A stretch of DNA of 64,000 bases, from the NCBI RefSeq assembly GCF_038396635.1, contig NZ_CP121687.1, positions 1,302,001 to 1,366,000 of the forward strand. Direction: 5' to 3'. The stretch comes from Defluviitalea saccharophila (GTDB lineage: Bacteria; Bacillota; Clostridia; Lachnospirales; Defluviitaleaceae). Made by a program: the position numbers and the translations under genes. Shown in pieces: positions 11,001-18,834 of the stretch (its first letter is position 1; each line of letters starts with the position of its first letter). The notes below the pieces were generated by a model. It had not been told where the DNA came from, made no database searches, and saw only the letters and a list, made by a program, of their open reading frames with translations.

Positions 11001-11060
11001 AGTTTTAATTTGCTCTATAATATCTTTCTTACTTCTTTGATCAATTTTAGGCAAAAGCAT
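8031..11060 (-). CDS. Large baseplate J-type wedge protein (Afp11-like)
   Basis: The protein has 1009 aa. The N-terminus (DQRSKKDIIEQIKTLSQTY, then FDPESDDVGSAFSVIFSKMY) and the C-terminal segment (SNRDFEALVKEASRNISKVK) are those of the large baseplate J proteins of Afp-like particles. The central 600 residues are beta-rich domains. Predicted role: main wedge scaffold around the hub. It is typical in length for the family. The ATG has AGGTGATTAG upstream. It lies 25 bp after gp25 and precedes the second wedge protein, so the baseplate genes are contiguous. Confidence 0.88.
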   Translation of the reverse strand: MLLPKIDQRSKKDIIEQIKTLSQTYAPEWNFDPESDDVGSAFSVIFSKMYYELVERFNKIPYKNFIAFLNMTDTSLLPIVPAEGYISFRLSTGTKKGIYVPKNQSVFAVSNSTGERVTFETQGNLFLTPANIIDVFQVYPKEDEIRQLFKREEENIPKDLYFFYRDAAQNIQERILQIGAINTFYVSKEGEIELELDISSSQKDNFEIVEELADSKLFQWSLLTGNKSKELKNVSAKGRKLFFSMEENYYEGLPGKDEIHFLCCQSINSRNIQDILLRKIYIKAKNKNIIPDKIFSNDIEQPNENFYGFMERFSPYDTFYICSDEAFSKKNAYIELTLNYEYKKNNIEIEIPEKEVNWKLIMKKSDFREQKEYHIKIARVIWEYWDGNGWARLFINKEYEEIFYDENIEESYQKKLIFKCPENITRTFVNTHESFWIRARILDIENMFKTKGYYISPYIHDISISYDYRDDYKIPDELVVKENLETRTFDQEIKPLGEGISLFKKINVDAPAVYIGFDEPPTGVPIKVFFSVYRNEISEPSKLRWEYFSSQYYSGSASKEQWKPLTVFDETESFKHSGIVTIVGPEDFKLHSMFGKERYWIRIIDEEKKYSSAEELWEKPKIKAIYMNTVQIKQEETIEEEYFSIDVEEQNKVCELLNSRVMSAEVWVNEFGNLSDEELEEVKKNHALKFIRDDMGTVEEIWVKWNEVDNFAKSNPDSRHYILDSFEGKIYFGDGRMGKIPPSQNSESIMVKYCISQGSIGNFDSFEINTLGSSLAYIDEVFNPEPTFGGCDRETLEEALIRGPKRLRHLQRAVSNRDFEALVKEASRNISKVKCMSNVNALKEKEPGSITMVIMPEHYNSDNNQFNIIEKKVRDYLEEKLPSILELSDKFYIVETDYLEISTTLEIIAEDWADFYELEKTIQQRLRQFLNPIGGNYNKKGWDIGDIPTSTIIYNYIKVVEGVKAINKFSIKTALINKRGKQEIDFEHLTNKGFMTVVSGNHEIKICIL

Positions 11061-11085
11061 CTAATCACCTCAGAAGGATTTATCT

Positions 11086-11502
11086 TTATCCATTTAAATT
11101 TAAGGGATATACCAAACTCGTTTGGTTTCTTGTTGCAGATACGATATAATCAATATAAATCAGGAGTTGCTCAGGATTGGCTCTGTTGGTCATAACTTTT
11201 ACTTCTACGCCTTCAATCCTTGATTCCCAAATTTCCAATGCTTCTTTTATTTCTTTCTCAATGATTCCTATGGTTGTATAATCGGGAGATGAAAACATAT
11301 ATTCATGAATACTGCACCCAAATTGAGGAAGCATCGGTCTTTCTCCCTTTTTAGTCATAAGAATAATCCAAATGGCTTCTTTAATGTCTTCTTCGTATTC
11401 AACGGTCATAAATTTTCCTGTACTAGGATCTATTTGCGGGGGAAACTTCCACCCTCTGCTTAATATCGTATAATTAGTATCAGCCAAGATCCCCACCCCC
11501 AT
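11086..11502 (-). CDS. gp25-like baseplate wedge protein (Afp9-like)
   Basis: The protein has 138 aa. Motifs GWKFPPQIDPSTG, EAIWIILMTKKGERPMLPQF and GIIEKEIKEALEIWE are those of gp25/lysozyme-like baseplate proteins, which trigger sheath contraction at the wedge. There is no lysozyme activity in this family branch. The stop of the upstream spike gene overlaps the start (TAATG). A TTG five codons downstream has a GGGGGTGGGG stretch just before it and may be the true start (11487). It is a conserved core component. Confidence 0.88.
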   Translation of the reverse strand: MGVGILADTNYTILSRGWKFPPQIDPSTGKFMTVEYEEDIKEAIWIILMTKKGERPMLPQFGCSIHEYMFSSPDYTTIGIIEKEIKEALEIWESRIEGVEVKVMTNRANPEQLLIYIDYIVSATRNQTSLVYPLNLNG

Positions 11503-12251
11503 TAATTGATTTTTACAACTGCTCCTTTAAGAGAAAGGGCTGCATCAGATTTTAAATTCAATGTAGCTCCGTTGATATTCATAGCTGCAGAAGCATTAAT
11601 ATCTATTTTCTGTGACTTGATATTAAGTGATGTTCCACTTTCAATGTTTATACTGTTGGCACTTCCATCCATTGCAATGCTCGTATTTCCCGTTTTTACG
11701 GTAATTTTCTTGTCAGCCAATATCGTTATTTCTCCATTTTTGATATTAATCTCTATTTTATTCTTACTATCTTTATCGCTGACAGTAATCTTCTCGTTCT
11801 CATCATCGAAATTAAGTTTATGTTTTTTGGGAGTGTGGATTTCAATTTTTTCTTTTCCTTCAGTATCATCAAATATGAGTTCGCTTCCACTTCTTGTCTT
11901 TATCTTACGTAAATTGTTTTTACCATCTTCATTGGTTTCAGGCGGTTTTTCTTTTGCATTCCACAGGGAGCCTATGACGTAAGGTTTATGAGGATCCCCT
12001 CCGTTAAAAGCGACTAAAACTTCATCATTTACTTCAGGTAAAAAAAAGGTCCCCATTTCTTTTCCAGACATTAATGTAGATATTCTAATCCAATCGGTTT
12101 CATATGTATCCGAATCCCTATTGATCAGTTTAACTTTCACCCTGCCTAATTTCTCGGGATCTTTGTTATTGGTTACAATGCCAACGGTTACGCCATATGC
12201 AACCTTTCTTTGGTTATGATTATCGTTAGTCAAAATATCATAAATACTCAT
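11502..12251 (-). CDS. gp5/VgrG-C-like spike protein with OB fold and beta-helix
   Basis: The protein has 249 aa. Residues of about 15-95 form a gp5-type OB fold (GRVKVKLINRDSD, EVLVAFNGGDPHKPYVIGSL). From about 125 short alternating repeats rich in K, I, N and S (for example KNGEITILADKKITVKTG) indicate a triple-stranded beta-helix needle. This is the membrane-piercing tip that sits on the hub. In the Afp particle the hub and spike are fused; here they are separate genes overlapping by 4 bp (ATGA), so translation is coupled. No PAAR cap gene is seen nearby. Confidence 0.88.
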   Translation of the reverse strand: MSIYDILTNDNHNQRKVAYGVTVGIVTNNKDPEKLGRVKVKLINRDSDTYETDWIRISTLMSGKEMGTFFLPEVNDEVLVAFNGGDPHKPYVIGSLWNAKEKPPETNEDGKNNLRKIKTRSGSELIFDDTEGKEKIEIHTPKKHKLNFDDENEKITVSDKDSKNKIEINIKNGEITILADKKITVKTGNTSIAMDGSANSINIESGTSLNIKSQKIDINASAAMNINGATLNLKSDAALSLKGAVVKIN

Positions 12252-13342
12252 ATCATATTCACTCCAGCTTCTATTTCTGTGGAATATCCAAAATCATCTA
12301 TCCTATGGGTTGCTTTTAATATGTAATATTCATTATCCAGACTCTTTCCTAGACCTGAAAACTTGATAAATCTTCCCGGTATTATTTCCGGAAGCCCACA
12401 ACAAGTTGCCCTTACATTGGCAAACTTCATGGATAATCTGTCTAATTCTGCTTTAGCCAGCGCCTCCGCTTCTTTGGTGGAAGCAATAAAAGGAGCAATC
12501 ACATTTTTCTTATTCTTATCTATTAACTTTGTAATACTTTTTGCAGAATTACTTCCTTTTCCCACTTTGGTTATGCTTTGAGCAGAAGCTTTTATTACTG
12601 TTTTTTGCTTCTCATCATTACTTTTTACAACGACTTCTGAGACCTGATCGGAGAGACTGACTTCTCTTACAAATCTTTTGATGCCGTTCTTCCAAGAAAG
12701 ATCTACAATATAAGGCGTAATCTTTCTGGGCTTTCTGAAATATACCGTTCCGCCAATAGCAAAAAACTCATAATTTATTTCTTGTGCCAGTCGTACAACA
12801 AATTCATAATCGCTTTCCAAATATTGTTCTATAGTCCTTTCAAGTTCCTCTGTCGTATCAATTTCAGATTGTGAGGCAATGCTTTTATAATTTTGCAGAA
12901 CATTTTTTACAGCATCACTGTACTTCTTAAAGGTTTTTTGCTCGGAACGCATACAGTTCATCATTATTCCTTTAACATCCATACATTCTATTTCCAGACA
13001 AGGTTCTTCTTCTTCAAATCTTACTGTAATTGAAGAAATATACCCTTTAAATACATTCTTAGTTGTTATATATCCCATTTCAATTTCTACTATTTTCCCT
13101 AGCTTAAAATAGCTGTCCATGTACTTTTTATTTAAATCCCCATCAATAATACTGTAAATTCCTTTAATGATAAAAGATGCTGCCCCCGCTTCATATCCAG
13201 CGGTTTGCTCCACCTGTACCTCGGAGATATTAATACTTTCTTTATTTATTTCTTTTCCATCGATTTTTATCTTTACCGTAGGAACAACAAATCCTGAATA
13301 AAGTGTTTTTAAAAGCTCGAAATTATATTTCATGGAATCCAT
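12248..13342 (-). CDS. gpD-like hub protein (phage late control D / gp27 type)
   Basis: The protein has 364 aa. YAGYEAGAASF-like N-terminal strands, YLESDYEFVVRLAQEINYEF and a C-terminal GLPEIIPGRFIKFSGLG match the phage late control D family, which forms the trimeric hub joining tube and spike. The start ATG at 13342 has AAAGAGTG upstream; an internal ATG three codons later is also possible. Overlap with the spike gene implies stoichiometric expression. No internal break is seen. Confidence 0.86.
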   Translation of the reverse strand: MDSMKYNFELLKTLYSGFVVPTVKIKIDGKEINKESINISEVQVEQTAGYEAGAASFIIKGIYSIIDGDLNKKYMDSYFKLGKIVEIEMGYITTKNVFKGYISSITVRFEEEEPCLEIECMDVKGIMMNCMRSEQKTFKKYSDAVKNVLQNYKSIASQSEIDTTEELERTIEQYLESDYEFVVRLAQEINYEFFAIGGTVYFRKPRKITPYIVDLSWKNGIKRFVREVSLSDQVSEVVVKSNDEKQKTVIKASAQSITKVGKGSNSAKSITKLIDKNKKNVIAPFIASTKEAEALAKAELDRLSMKFANVRATCCGLPEIIPGRFIKFSGLGKSLDNEYYILKATHRIDDFGYSTEIEAGVNMI

Positions 13343-13372
13343 TTATTCACACTCTTTCATTATTAATACAGG

Positions 13373-14074
13373 TTATTTTTTTATCAAAAGATTAACCCCT
13401 TCTACAATTCTAGGATTCACAATATTATTGCTCTCAGCAACGTCTCTCCAACTTTCAGAACTTCCCAGAGTCTTGCTGGCTATAGTTGCAAGACTATCTC
13501 CCTGTTTTACAGAGGTTGCAATGGTTTTACCAGTTTCTATTATATTCTTCCCGGCATCAATAGCCGTTTGAGCTAAATCTGTTACTCCCTTTAATATATT
13601 GATATCATCTGCTATCATGGTGACCTCTAAAATTGCCCTAACAGGAGTTCCCTGGCTGGTAAATTTCGTAAAAGTTTGTGACACTTGCTGTATATATCCC
13701 TGGAATTGAAAACTTCCCCAAGCAAATGTACATTTCTTTGGAGGCATAACGATACGCACCAAATCTTTTACCGCCATTAGATCTAAAACTTTCTTTGTAT
13801 ATTTAGTCACATTCTCTTTTTCTGCTTCAGGAAGAGGGGTATCATAGGTATCAAAAAAAAGCTTAAAACTACATGTCTCATTCTTGTCGTCACAAAACAA
13901 AGCTGTCTTAAGATGTCGAAAGCCCGGTCTTGGCAGTCGATTTTCTACATATTTATTTTGTTTTGTAACCTTTAATTCACTGGGATTAAACATTACTGTT
14001 AAAGAACCCGGCAGCGGAACTCCTAGTACTGGATCTATAGGTATTATTTTTGCCTTCTCAAGCTTTCCTCCCAT
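13373..14074 (-). CDS. LysM baseplate protein (Afp7 / gp53-like)
   Basis: The protein has 233 aa. The N-terminal 150 residues (VMFNPSELKVTKQNKY, FKLFFDTYDTPL) are the conserved part found in injection-system LysM proteins. Residues of about 185-232 form a LysM domain (VKQGDSLATIASKTLG, NNIVNPRIVEGVNLLI). In Afp/PVC particles this subunit clamps the hub to the wedges; the LysM fold may also bind peptidoglycan. The start has GGGGGAG 7 nt upstream. It lies between the 1040-aa gene and the hub gene. Confidence 0.88.
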   Translation of the reverse strand: MGGKLEKAKIIPIDPVLGVPLPGSLTVMFNPSELKVTKQNKYVENRLPRPGFRHLKTALFCDDKNETCSFKLFFDTYDTPLPEAEKENVTKYTKKVLDLMAVKDLVRIVMPPKKCTFAWGSFQFQGYIQQVSQTFTKFTSQGTPVRAILEVTMIADDINILKGVTDLAQTAIDAGKNIIETGKTIATSVKQGDSLATIASKTLGSSESWRDVAESNNIVNPRIVEGVNLLIKK

Positions 14075-14088
14075 TATGACTCCCCCTG

Positions 14089-17000
14089 TTAAAGACCTCT
14101 TCTTTGTCTTTCAAACTTAAGTTTCTTCTCAAGCTTTTCATATATTTTGTTCATGATTAAATGGATCTGAGCATCGTTTACTTCCGTATTTAAATGATCC
14201 AGTTCTATATTCGCTTGAACCGGTTTATTGATTGTCTCTACTGTTGCAGGCGTATGTTCTTTTTCTTTTCTTCGTTCTCTATGAATTATTTCAGTTCTGT
14301 CATCATACGCATTAATTTTTTCTTGGTGTATTGGTAAAGAAGACTTTTTATTAGAATGATGAAGAATATAGTATTTTAGAGAACTTTCTTGACTAAAATA
14401 ATTGGGATCACTCGTTTTTATTCGATTCATCATTGATTGATATAAATGTCCCTGGGTGATATTTTTTTGTTGATTGAATACTAGATTTGTTCCTGCTTTC
14501 TTAAGTATCCCAAATTCAATTTTATTGTCATTGTTGAGCGTATTTCTAACCTCGAGAGTTTGTTCATTGTCATACGCATGCAAATTTTGTTGCATATTGG
14601 CTTGTCTGACTTGCCTTTGATGAACATTATGCATATTGACTTCTGAATTATTGTTTATCAAACGCATTGATTGGGCTGCATAAGGTAAATATTTTACCTC
14701 TCCAATCGGTTTAGTATCGTTCTTAAACTCTATGTTTTTCAAATGCTTTAGAACATTTACGTTTTTGATATTTTCTATATGCTCTTTAAAGTTATTATTC
14801 TCTACATGTCCTATGGTCTTAAGACTGTTTAAAAACATTACTGAATTTAAATTTTTTATTGAGTTTGAGTAATGGAAATATTGTTTGATAAATTTAGCAA
14901 TGTTTTTCTCTTCTTCGTTATTAAATCTTCTTATGTCATCTTTCGTCTTGATGATTTTATAATATTTGTTTTCAATATTTTCTATGTCATTTTCATTTCT
15001 TATAGAATTAAGATAGATGATATGATCCTGTTGAGTATAATGACTATTCAGCCCTTCATTGTTTATGTTGGTTAGATTATTTAGATGATTTACATCCTCA
15101 TGAATATACTCTTTATTGCTTAGATGTTTTAATTTTTTTATATGTTGTCGTTGATTCGTTCTCTTTAAAGAAATGTTAGAAACAGTATTTCTAAAGTACT
15201 GATTAAAAATTTCTATGGTGTTTAAATATTCAGGAGCTGTATGTCTTAAAAACTGTATGAACTTTTCATTCCTGGACAAGTTGTAATAGATTTTTTTAAT
15301 CAGATTGCTGTCAATAAAATGGTTATTATAATGATCATAGTTAGTATAATTACTGTAATTATTGCGATTGCTTGTTTGATTATTTAGTGCATTGTATGTT
15401 TCGTTATTTGTCGATTGGATAGGTTGATTCAAAAAGCTTGTTTGATTACTGTGCTTTACAGCAGTTAGTTTTCTAATATTAATAATGTTTGATCTGTTTT
15501 GTACAGCCAAATACTCTTTATTATGTACATCTTTATAGTAACTCTGATTAATATTTTGTATCTGATGAATATCCGTCGTATTGTTAAGTTGTTCTAAATA
15601 ATTATAATTATTGAGGTCAGAAAAATATTTATTATAATGCTTATTATTTTCTTTCTTTAAATCAACTGTCTGTTTTAAGGAAGGCACATATCTTATAAGA
15701 CTTTTATACATTAATTGTTGTATTTGATTTATAAGTTTGTCGGTATATAAGTAAGTCTTATAAAATCTGTGAGCACTTTCATTAAATATTGAATCAGATT
15801 TAAAGTTAGCATCCGTATAATTGAGATGCTTTAAGTTATTCTTTATAAAATAATTTATATAGTTAGCTTCATATATATTATCTGTATTGTATAGTGTTTT
15901 TCCATCGTATAAGTTCAAGAAGTATTTTTGAGATTCTGTGACTTTATGGTAATCATTCTTTAAATTCTGATTGTTATAGATGTTATTTATAAAATGAATA
16001 TAATCTAAATAATTAATAGCATTGGGATAAACATACTGCCCGTTAAAATTTTTAAAGCTTGTTTTATTTAGATTAATAATTGTTTTCTTAATAATACGAT
16101 CAGCATCAAAATGCTTTTTATCAATATTGAGCCAATCTTTTTTATTTTTAATGAAGAATGCAAAATATCCTTGGCCTTGAATAATATAGTGTTTATAAAA
16201 TCTATTTACAACTTTCTCTATAAAATTTTCAGCATTAACGGTACTTTCATTCTTCAAGCTATATAAAACTCTAGGTTCTTCAACGTATTGATGAATGCTG
16301 TTGTTATGAAATACTATTTCAGGAATTAACTCATGTAAATGATTTATTGGATGGATATAACTATTTAAATTAGAATTATTAAATAGTCTTATATTTTTTG
16401 GTTCATTAAAATTTTTATTATTAATTTCTCTATTATTTCTAAATTCATAGAAATACTCTGTTTCGTTTGTGTGCTTGCTTAAGGCTTGTGCGTTGAATAT
16501 ACTTTCGTTTTTCAATCTATATAGATGATTTATTCTGTTTAAATATTTATTTATACTGCTTGCATTAAATGTACTTGCATAGTTTTTATCAGAATTTTTG
16601 TCTTCATATGTTAAATGGACTAAGGGATTTGGGTAAGTTATTTCAGAATCCCTGGAGTCTTCTTTAGAATGTGTTATATTTCTTTGTATATTTTTAATAT
16701 GCCCTACAGGTAAACCAGGATTTAGTTCCTTGGGATTGAAATTCAATGATAAATTATGAATCGCTTTTTTATATGTATCTTCTATTTTCCTATTGAAATA
16801 CCAACTTTTAAGAGATTTATAGGTATTGATCCCTTGCCCAATTGTTAAGTTAAAATGTAAATTTTTATTTAAAGCAGAAAATAAGGGTTTTTGAAAAACT
16901 CTGCTTTGTTCTTTCAAATGGAAATTAAAATTGTGTAACTCTCTTTCTAATTTTTCTTCACGCACAGAAAAAGGTTTTAAAACTATAGTTTTTGTCCCCA

Positions 17001-17211
17001 GAAAATTTAACTTAAAAAAAATATTATATATATTGCTCTCTCCATGCAGTTCTTGTTCCTGCTGATGTTCTTCCTGCAAATAAAACAAATCTATGAAAGG
17101 CCAGACATAGGATGAAATAAGGTTGTTTTTTTCAATTAGCTGTTGTGAAAATTCATTTATTCTGCTTTGAAATGTACTCATTTCGGTTATGCCTTTCTTA
17201 ATTGAAATCAT
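14089..17211 (-). CDS. Large Asn/Tyr/His-rich protein of unknown function at the tape-measure position
   Basis: The protein has 1040 aa and no domain that I recognise. It is very rich in Asn, Tyr, His, Ile and Lys. It has loosely repeated segments such as INHLYRLKNESIFNAQ and INHLHELIPEIVFHNNS, or YSLKNESTVNAENF, which suggests expansion from internal duplications. There is no signal peptide or membrane segment. The last 80 residues are charged and helical, ending in IYEKLEKKLKFERQRRGL, unlike the rest. The gene lies between the second tube protein and the LysM protein, where phages and tailocins often keep the tape measure. The composition is not that of a normal alpha-helical tape measure, so a ruler, tube-lumen cargo or structural filler are all open. 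Either ATG at 17211 or the ATG ten codons on is usable. Confidence 0.6.
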   Translation of the reverse strand: MISIKKGITEMSTFQSRINEFSQQLIEKNNLISSYVWPFIDLFYLQEEHQQEQELHGESNIYNIFFKLNFLGTKTIVLKPFSVREEKLERELHNFNFHLKEQSRVFQKPLFSALNKNLHFNLTIGQGINTYKSLKSWYFNRKIEDTYKKAIHNLSLNFNPKELNPGLPVGHIKNIQRNITHSKEDSRDSEITYPNPLVHLTYEDKNSDKNYASTFNASSINKYLNRINHLYRLKNESIFNAQALSKHTNETEYFYEFRNNREINNKNFNEPKNIRLFNNSNLNSYIHPINHLHELIPEIVFHNNSIHQYVEEPRVLYSLKNESTVNAENFIEKVVNRFYKHYIIQGQGYFAFFIKNKKDWLNIDKKHFDADRIIKKTIINLNKTSFKNFNGQYVYPNAINYLDYIHFINNIYNNQNLKNDYHKVTESQKYFLNLYDGKTLYNTDNIYEANYINYFIKNNLKHLNYTDANFKSDSIFNESAHRFYKTYLYTDKLINQIQQLMYKSLIRYVPSLKQTVDLKKENNKHYNKYFSDLNNYNYLEQLNNTTDIHQIQNINQSYYKDVHNKEYLAVQNRSNIINIRKLTAVKHSNQTSFLNQPIQSTNNETYNALNNQTSNRNNYSNYTNYDHYNNHFIDSNLIKKIYYNLSRNEKFIQFLRHTAPEYLNTIEIFNQYFRNTVSNISLKRTNQRQHIKKLKHLSNKEYIHEDVNHLNNLTNINNEGLNSHYTQQDHIIYLNSIRNENDIENIENKYYKIIKTKDDIRRFNNEEEKNIAKFIKQYFHYSNSIKNLNSVMFLNSLKTIGHVENNNFKEHIENIKNVNVLKHLKNIEFKNDTKPIGEVKYLPYAAQSMRLINNNSEVNMHNVHQRQVRQANMQQNLHAYDNEQTLEVRNTLNNDNKIEFGILKKAGTNLVFNQQKNITQGHLYQSMMNRIKTSDPNYFSQESSLKYYILHHSNKKSSLPIHQEKINAYDDRTEIIHRERRKEKEHTPATVETINKPVQANIELDHLNTEVNDAQIHLIMNKIYEKLEKKLKFERQRRGL

Positions 17212-17229
17212 GAATTCTCACCGCCTGAA

Positions 17230-17751
17230 TCACAAATTAGAAATTCCAGAATAACTAAAATGCACCTCTTCTACGGCAATTTGATTGCCTTGAGCATCTA
17301 AACTTGGACCAATCCATTTTATCGGAAAAGCATCCTCCACATTCCATGTTCTTACGGGCTTTTGCCTTTCATCTAACAGCATAATCGTAATGGGAAGCTT
17401 TACTATACGTCCCTCTTCTGTTTCCTTATACCATTTGCTTAAAGGATTAAAATTGCCAATCCCTCTCCTAAGCACTAAAGTACCTGTTTGGATTCTTTCA
17501 ATGAATCGGTGAATGCCGGTATATCCTCCCTCTTGAAACTCATAGACTTTTATACCACTTTCTAAGCCCGATACTTCTTTAAAGGATACTTCTAACCCCT
17601 TTTCTGCAAATCCATACACCTGTACTTTGAACTTAAAATTCCCTACGCTATATGAATCACCGTTTAGAATTGAACTTTCCGTATTCTCATAGGTAGAGTT
17701 AAAGTTATCTCTTCCTTCACTTAAGGATTTATATAGCTCTTCTGCCCCCAT
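17230..17751 (-). CDS. Second tail tube protein (Afp5-like, gp19 family)
   Basis: The protein has about 173 aa from the chosen start. FKFKVQVYGFAEKGLEVSF, EVSGLESGIKVYEFQEGG and VRTWNVEDAFPIKWIGPSLD are the conserved tube motifs (TIGR02241-like). In Afp-like systems this copy forms the tube initiation ring on the hub. The frame is open to 17778, where an ATG overlaps the stop of the DUF6760-like frame (ATGA). The ATG at 17751 has AGGAG 8 nt upstream and gives the better N-terminus, so I prefer it. The major tube gene lies three frames upstream. Confidence 0.85.
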   Translation of the reverse strand: MGAEELYKSLSEGRDNFNSTYENTESSILNGDSYSVGNFKFKVQVYGFAEKGLEVSFKEVSGLESGIKVYEFQEGGYTGIHRFIERIQTGTLVLRRGIGNFNPLSKWYKETEEGRIVKLPITIMLLDERQKPVRTWNVEDAFPIKWIGPSLDAQGNQIAVEEVHFSYSGISNL

Positions 17752-17774
17752 AGAATATTCTCCTATCAAAATAA

Positions 17775-17987
17775 TCATTTAAAAATATTAAAGACGTTTT
17801 CAGGTTCATCATTCATTTTCTTGTTAATATTGGATATTTGTTCGCACCACTTTCTTCTTTCTCTATGATCCATATTCATAATTTCATCATGGGACCAGTG
17901 AAAATAATAGGCAATAAAAGCCGCTTCTTCATAAATCTTTTCAACTGGGTAGGTTGCTACCCCTCTATGAAAAAATCCAAAGGCAAA
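17775..17987 (-). CDS. DUF6760-like frame without a start codon; probable -1 frameshift extension of the tail assembly chaperone
   Basis: The frame is open from just after a TGA (17988-17990) to a TGA at 17775-17777 and contains no ATG, GTG, TTG or CTG before the conserved part. It reads VATYPVEKIYEEAAFIAYYF, then HWSHDEIMNMDHRERRKWCE, which I recognise as the DUF6760 type of small protein seen in injection-system loci. It is in the -1 frame relative to the upstream chaperone, and the two frames meet at a slippery heptamer. Frameshifting after codon 119 would add 64 residues and give a 183-aa product, analogous to gpG/gpGT of phage lambda. The alternative is independent initiation at a non-canonical codon, which no ribosome binding site supports. 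Confidence 0.8.
   Translation of the reverse strand, partial: FAFGFFHRGVATYPVEKIYEEAAFIAYYFHWSHDEIMNMDHRERRKWCEQISNINKKMNDEPENVFNIFK
17947..17975 (-). other. Programmed -1 ribosomal frameshift signal
   Basis: On the minus strand the heptamer T TTT TTC occupies 17975-17969, in the correct phase for the upstream frame (GAT TTT TTC). A 6-nt spacer follows. Then comes a perfect 6-bp hairpin, GGGTAG-CAAC-CTACCC (17962-17947), whose stem contains the zero-frame TAG stop. Heptamer, spacing and hairpin match the X XXY YYZ rule for tandem slippage. The -1 frame entered is exactly the DUF6760-like one. Confidence 0.8.
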
Positions 17988-18325
17988 TCATGCTCCTTAC
18001 CGCAATTCGGACAAACTACCCGATATGAAGGCTGATCCATCTGATTAATTCTTTGATACAAGTCCTGTAAATAGGTTAAATCTGAAGTAAAAAGATTTTC
18101 TATGATTTTAGTATCAATTGCCTTAAGTTCCCCTAGTTTTGTAATAACCCGGGATAATAAGATAATCGTAAGATACCCAGGATTGCTTTGCACTCTTGGA
18201 TCTTTCATAGGAAGAATTTCATCCGCAGCTGTAGCTAATCTCATGATTCCCTTTTTATGTAAATTACCATCTCTATCAATATATCCTTTGGGCAATTCGA
18301 ATTCAAACTCTGTCTGAAAAGCCAT
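17957..18325 (-). CDS. Tail assembly chaperone-like protein (short product)
   Basis: The protein has 122 aa. The start FELPKGYIDRDGNLHKKG and RLATAADEILPMKDPR resemble phage tail assembly proteins of the gp41/E type. The C-terminus holds a half zinc-ribbon (VVCPNCGKEHDLPL). In long-tailed phages such proteins coat the tape measure and recruit tube subunits. The gene lies between the two tube genes. AGGAGAGGATAAGC precedes the ATG. The last codons overlap the frameshift site, so both a short and a long form are expected. Confidence 0.72.
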   Translation of the reverse strand: MAFQTEFEFELPKGYIDRDGNLHKKGIMRLATAADEILPMKDPRVQSNPGYLTIILLSRVITKLGELKAIDTKIIENLFTSDLTYLQDLYQRINQMDQPSYRVVCPNCGKEHDLPLDFFIEG

Positions 18326-18389
18326 GCTTATCCTCTCCTATCGTTAATTTTAGGATGAAGCGGCAAAAGCCACTTCATCCATAATATGT

Positions 18390-18812
18390 TTATTGAACTC
18401 TGGTTAAACCTTCGTGAGCTAATTCCAATGTTTCCAATGCAATTTCTGAACCTAAGCCGTTAAAGTCAGGTGCAGTATATTTAACAGGCCATGCCTGTAC
18501 TAATTGCCAGGAAGCTGCATCTTCTCCTGCTTCATCCATAACAACAATAGTAACTGTCTTTCTTTCAACTTCTCCTTCAACCTGACCTTGAAGCCATTCA
18601 TATAATTCCATGGAATCGCTTGTTCCCCATTTCAAAGTCACATTCCCATACTTTACTAATCCTGATAATTTTCTAGGAGTAATTGGTGCGTCACCAGTTC
18701 TATATTCAATGACATCAAAGGTAGCATCGAATCCACTTACTTCACTGAAACTTGCTACACTAATTCCATCAATTTCTACTCTAAACCTAAAATTTCTATG
18801 TGGATATGCCAT
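18390..18812 (-). CDS. Major tail tube protein (Afp1-like, gp19 family)
   Basis: The protein has 140 aa. FRFRVEIDGISVASFSEVSG, FDVIEYRTGD and WQLVQAWPVKYTAPDFNGLG are tube-family motifs, as is the C-terminal IALETLELAHEGLTRV. It polymerises as hexameric rings inside the sheath and carries cargo in its lumen. AGAAGGGAGAG lies upstream of the ATG. It is 22 bp downstream of the sheath gene, as in most injection-system loci. Confidence 0.92.
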   Translation of the reverse strand: MAYPHRNFRFRVEIDGISVASFSEVSGFDATFDVIEYRTGDAPITPRKLSGLVKYGNVTLKWGTSDSMELYEWLQGQVEGEVERKTVTIVVMDEAGEDAASWQLVQAWPVKYTAPDFNGLGSEIALETLELAHEGLTRVQ

Positions 18813-18834
18813 TTGCCGCTACTCTCCCTTCTGA

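Noticed and set aside
11506-11982. 158-codon plus-strand frame opposite the spike gene
   Set aside because: It is antisense to a well-supported beta-helix spike and has no ribosome binding site.
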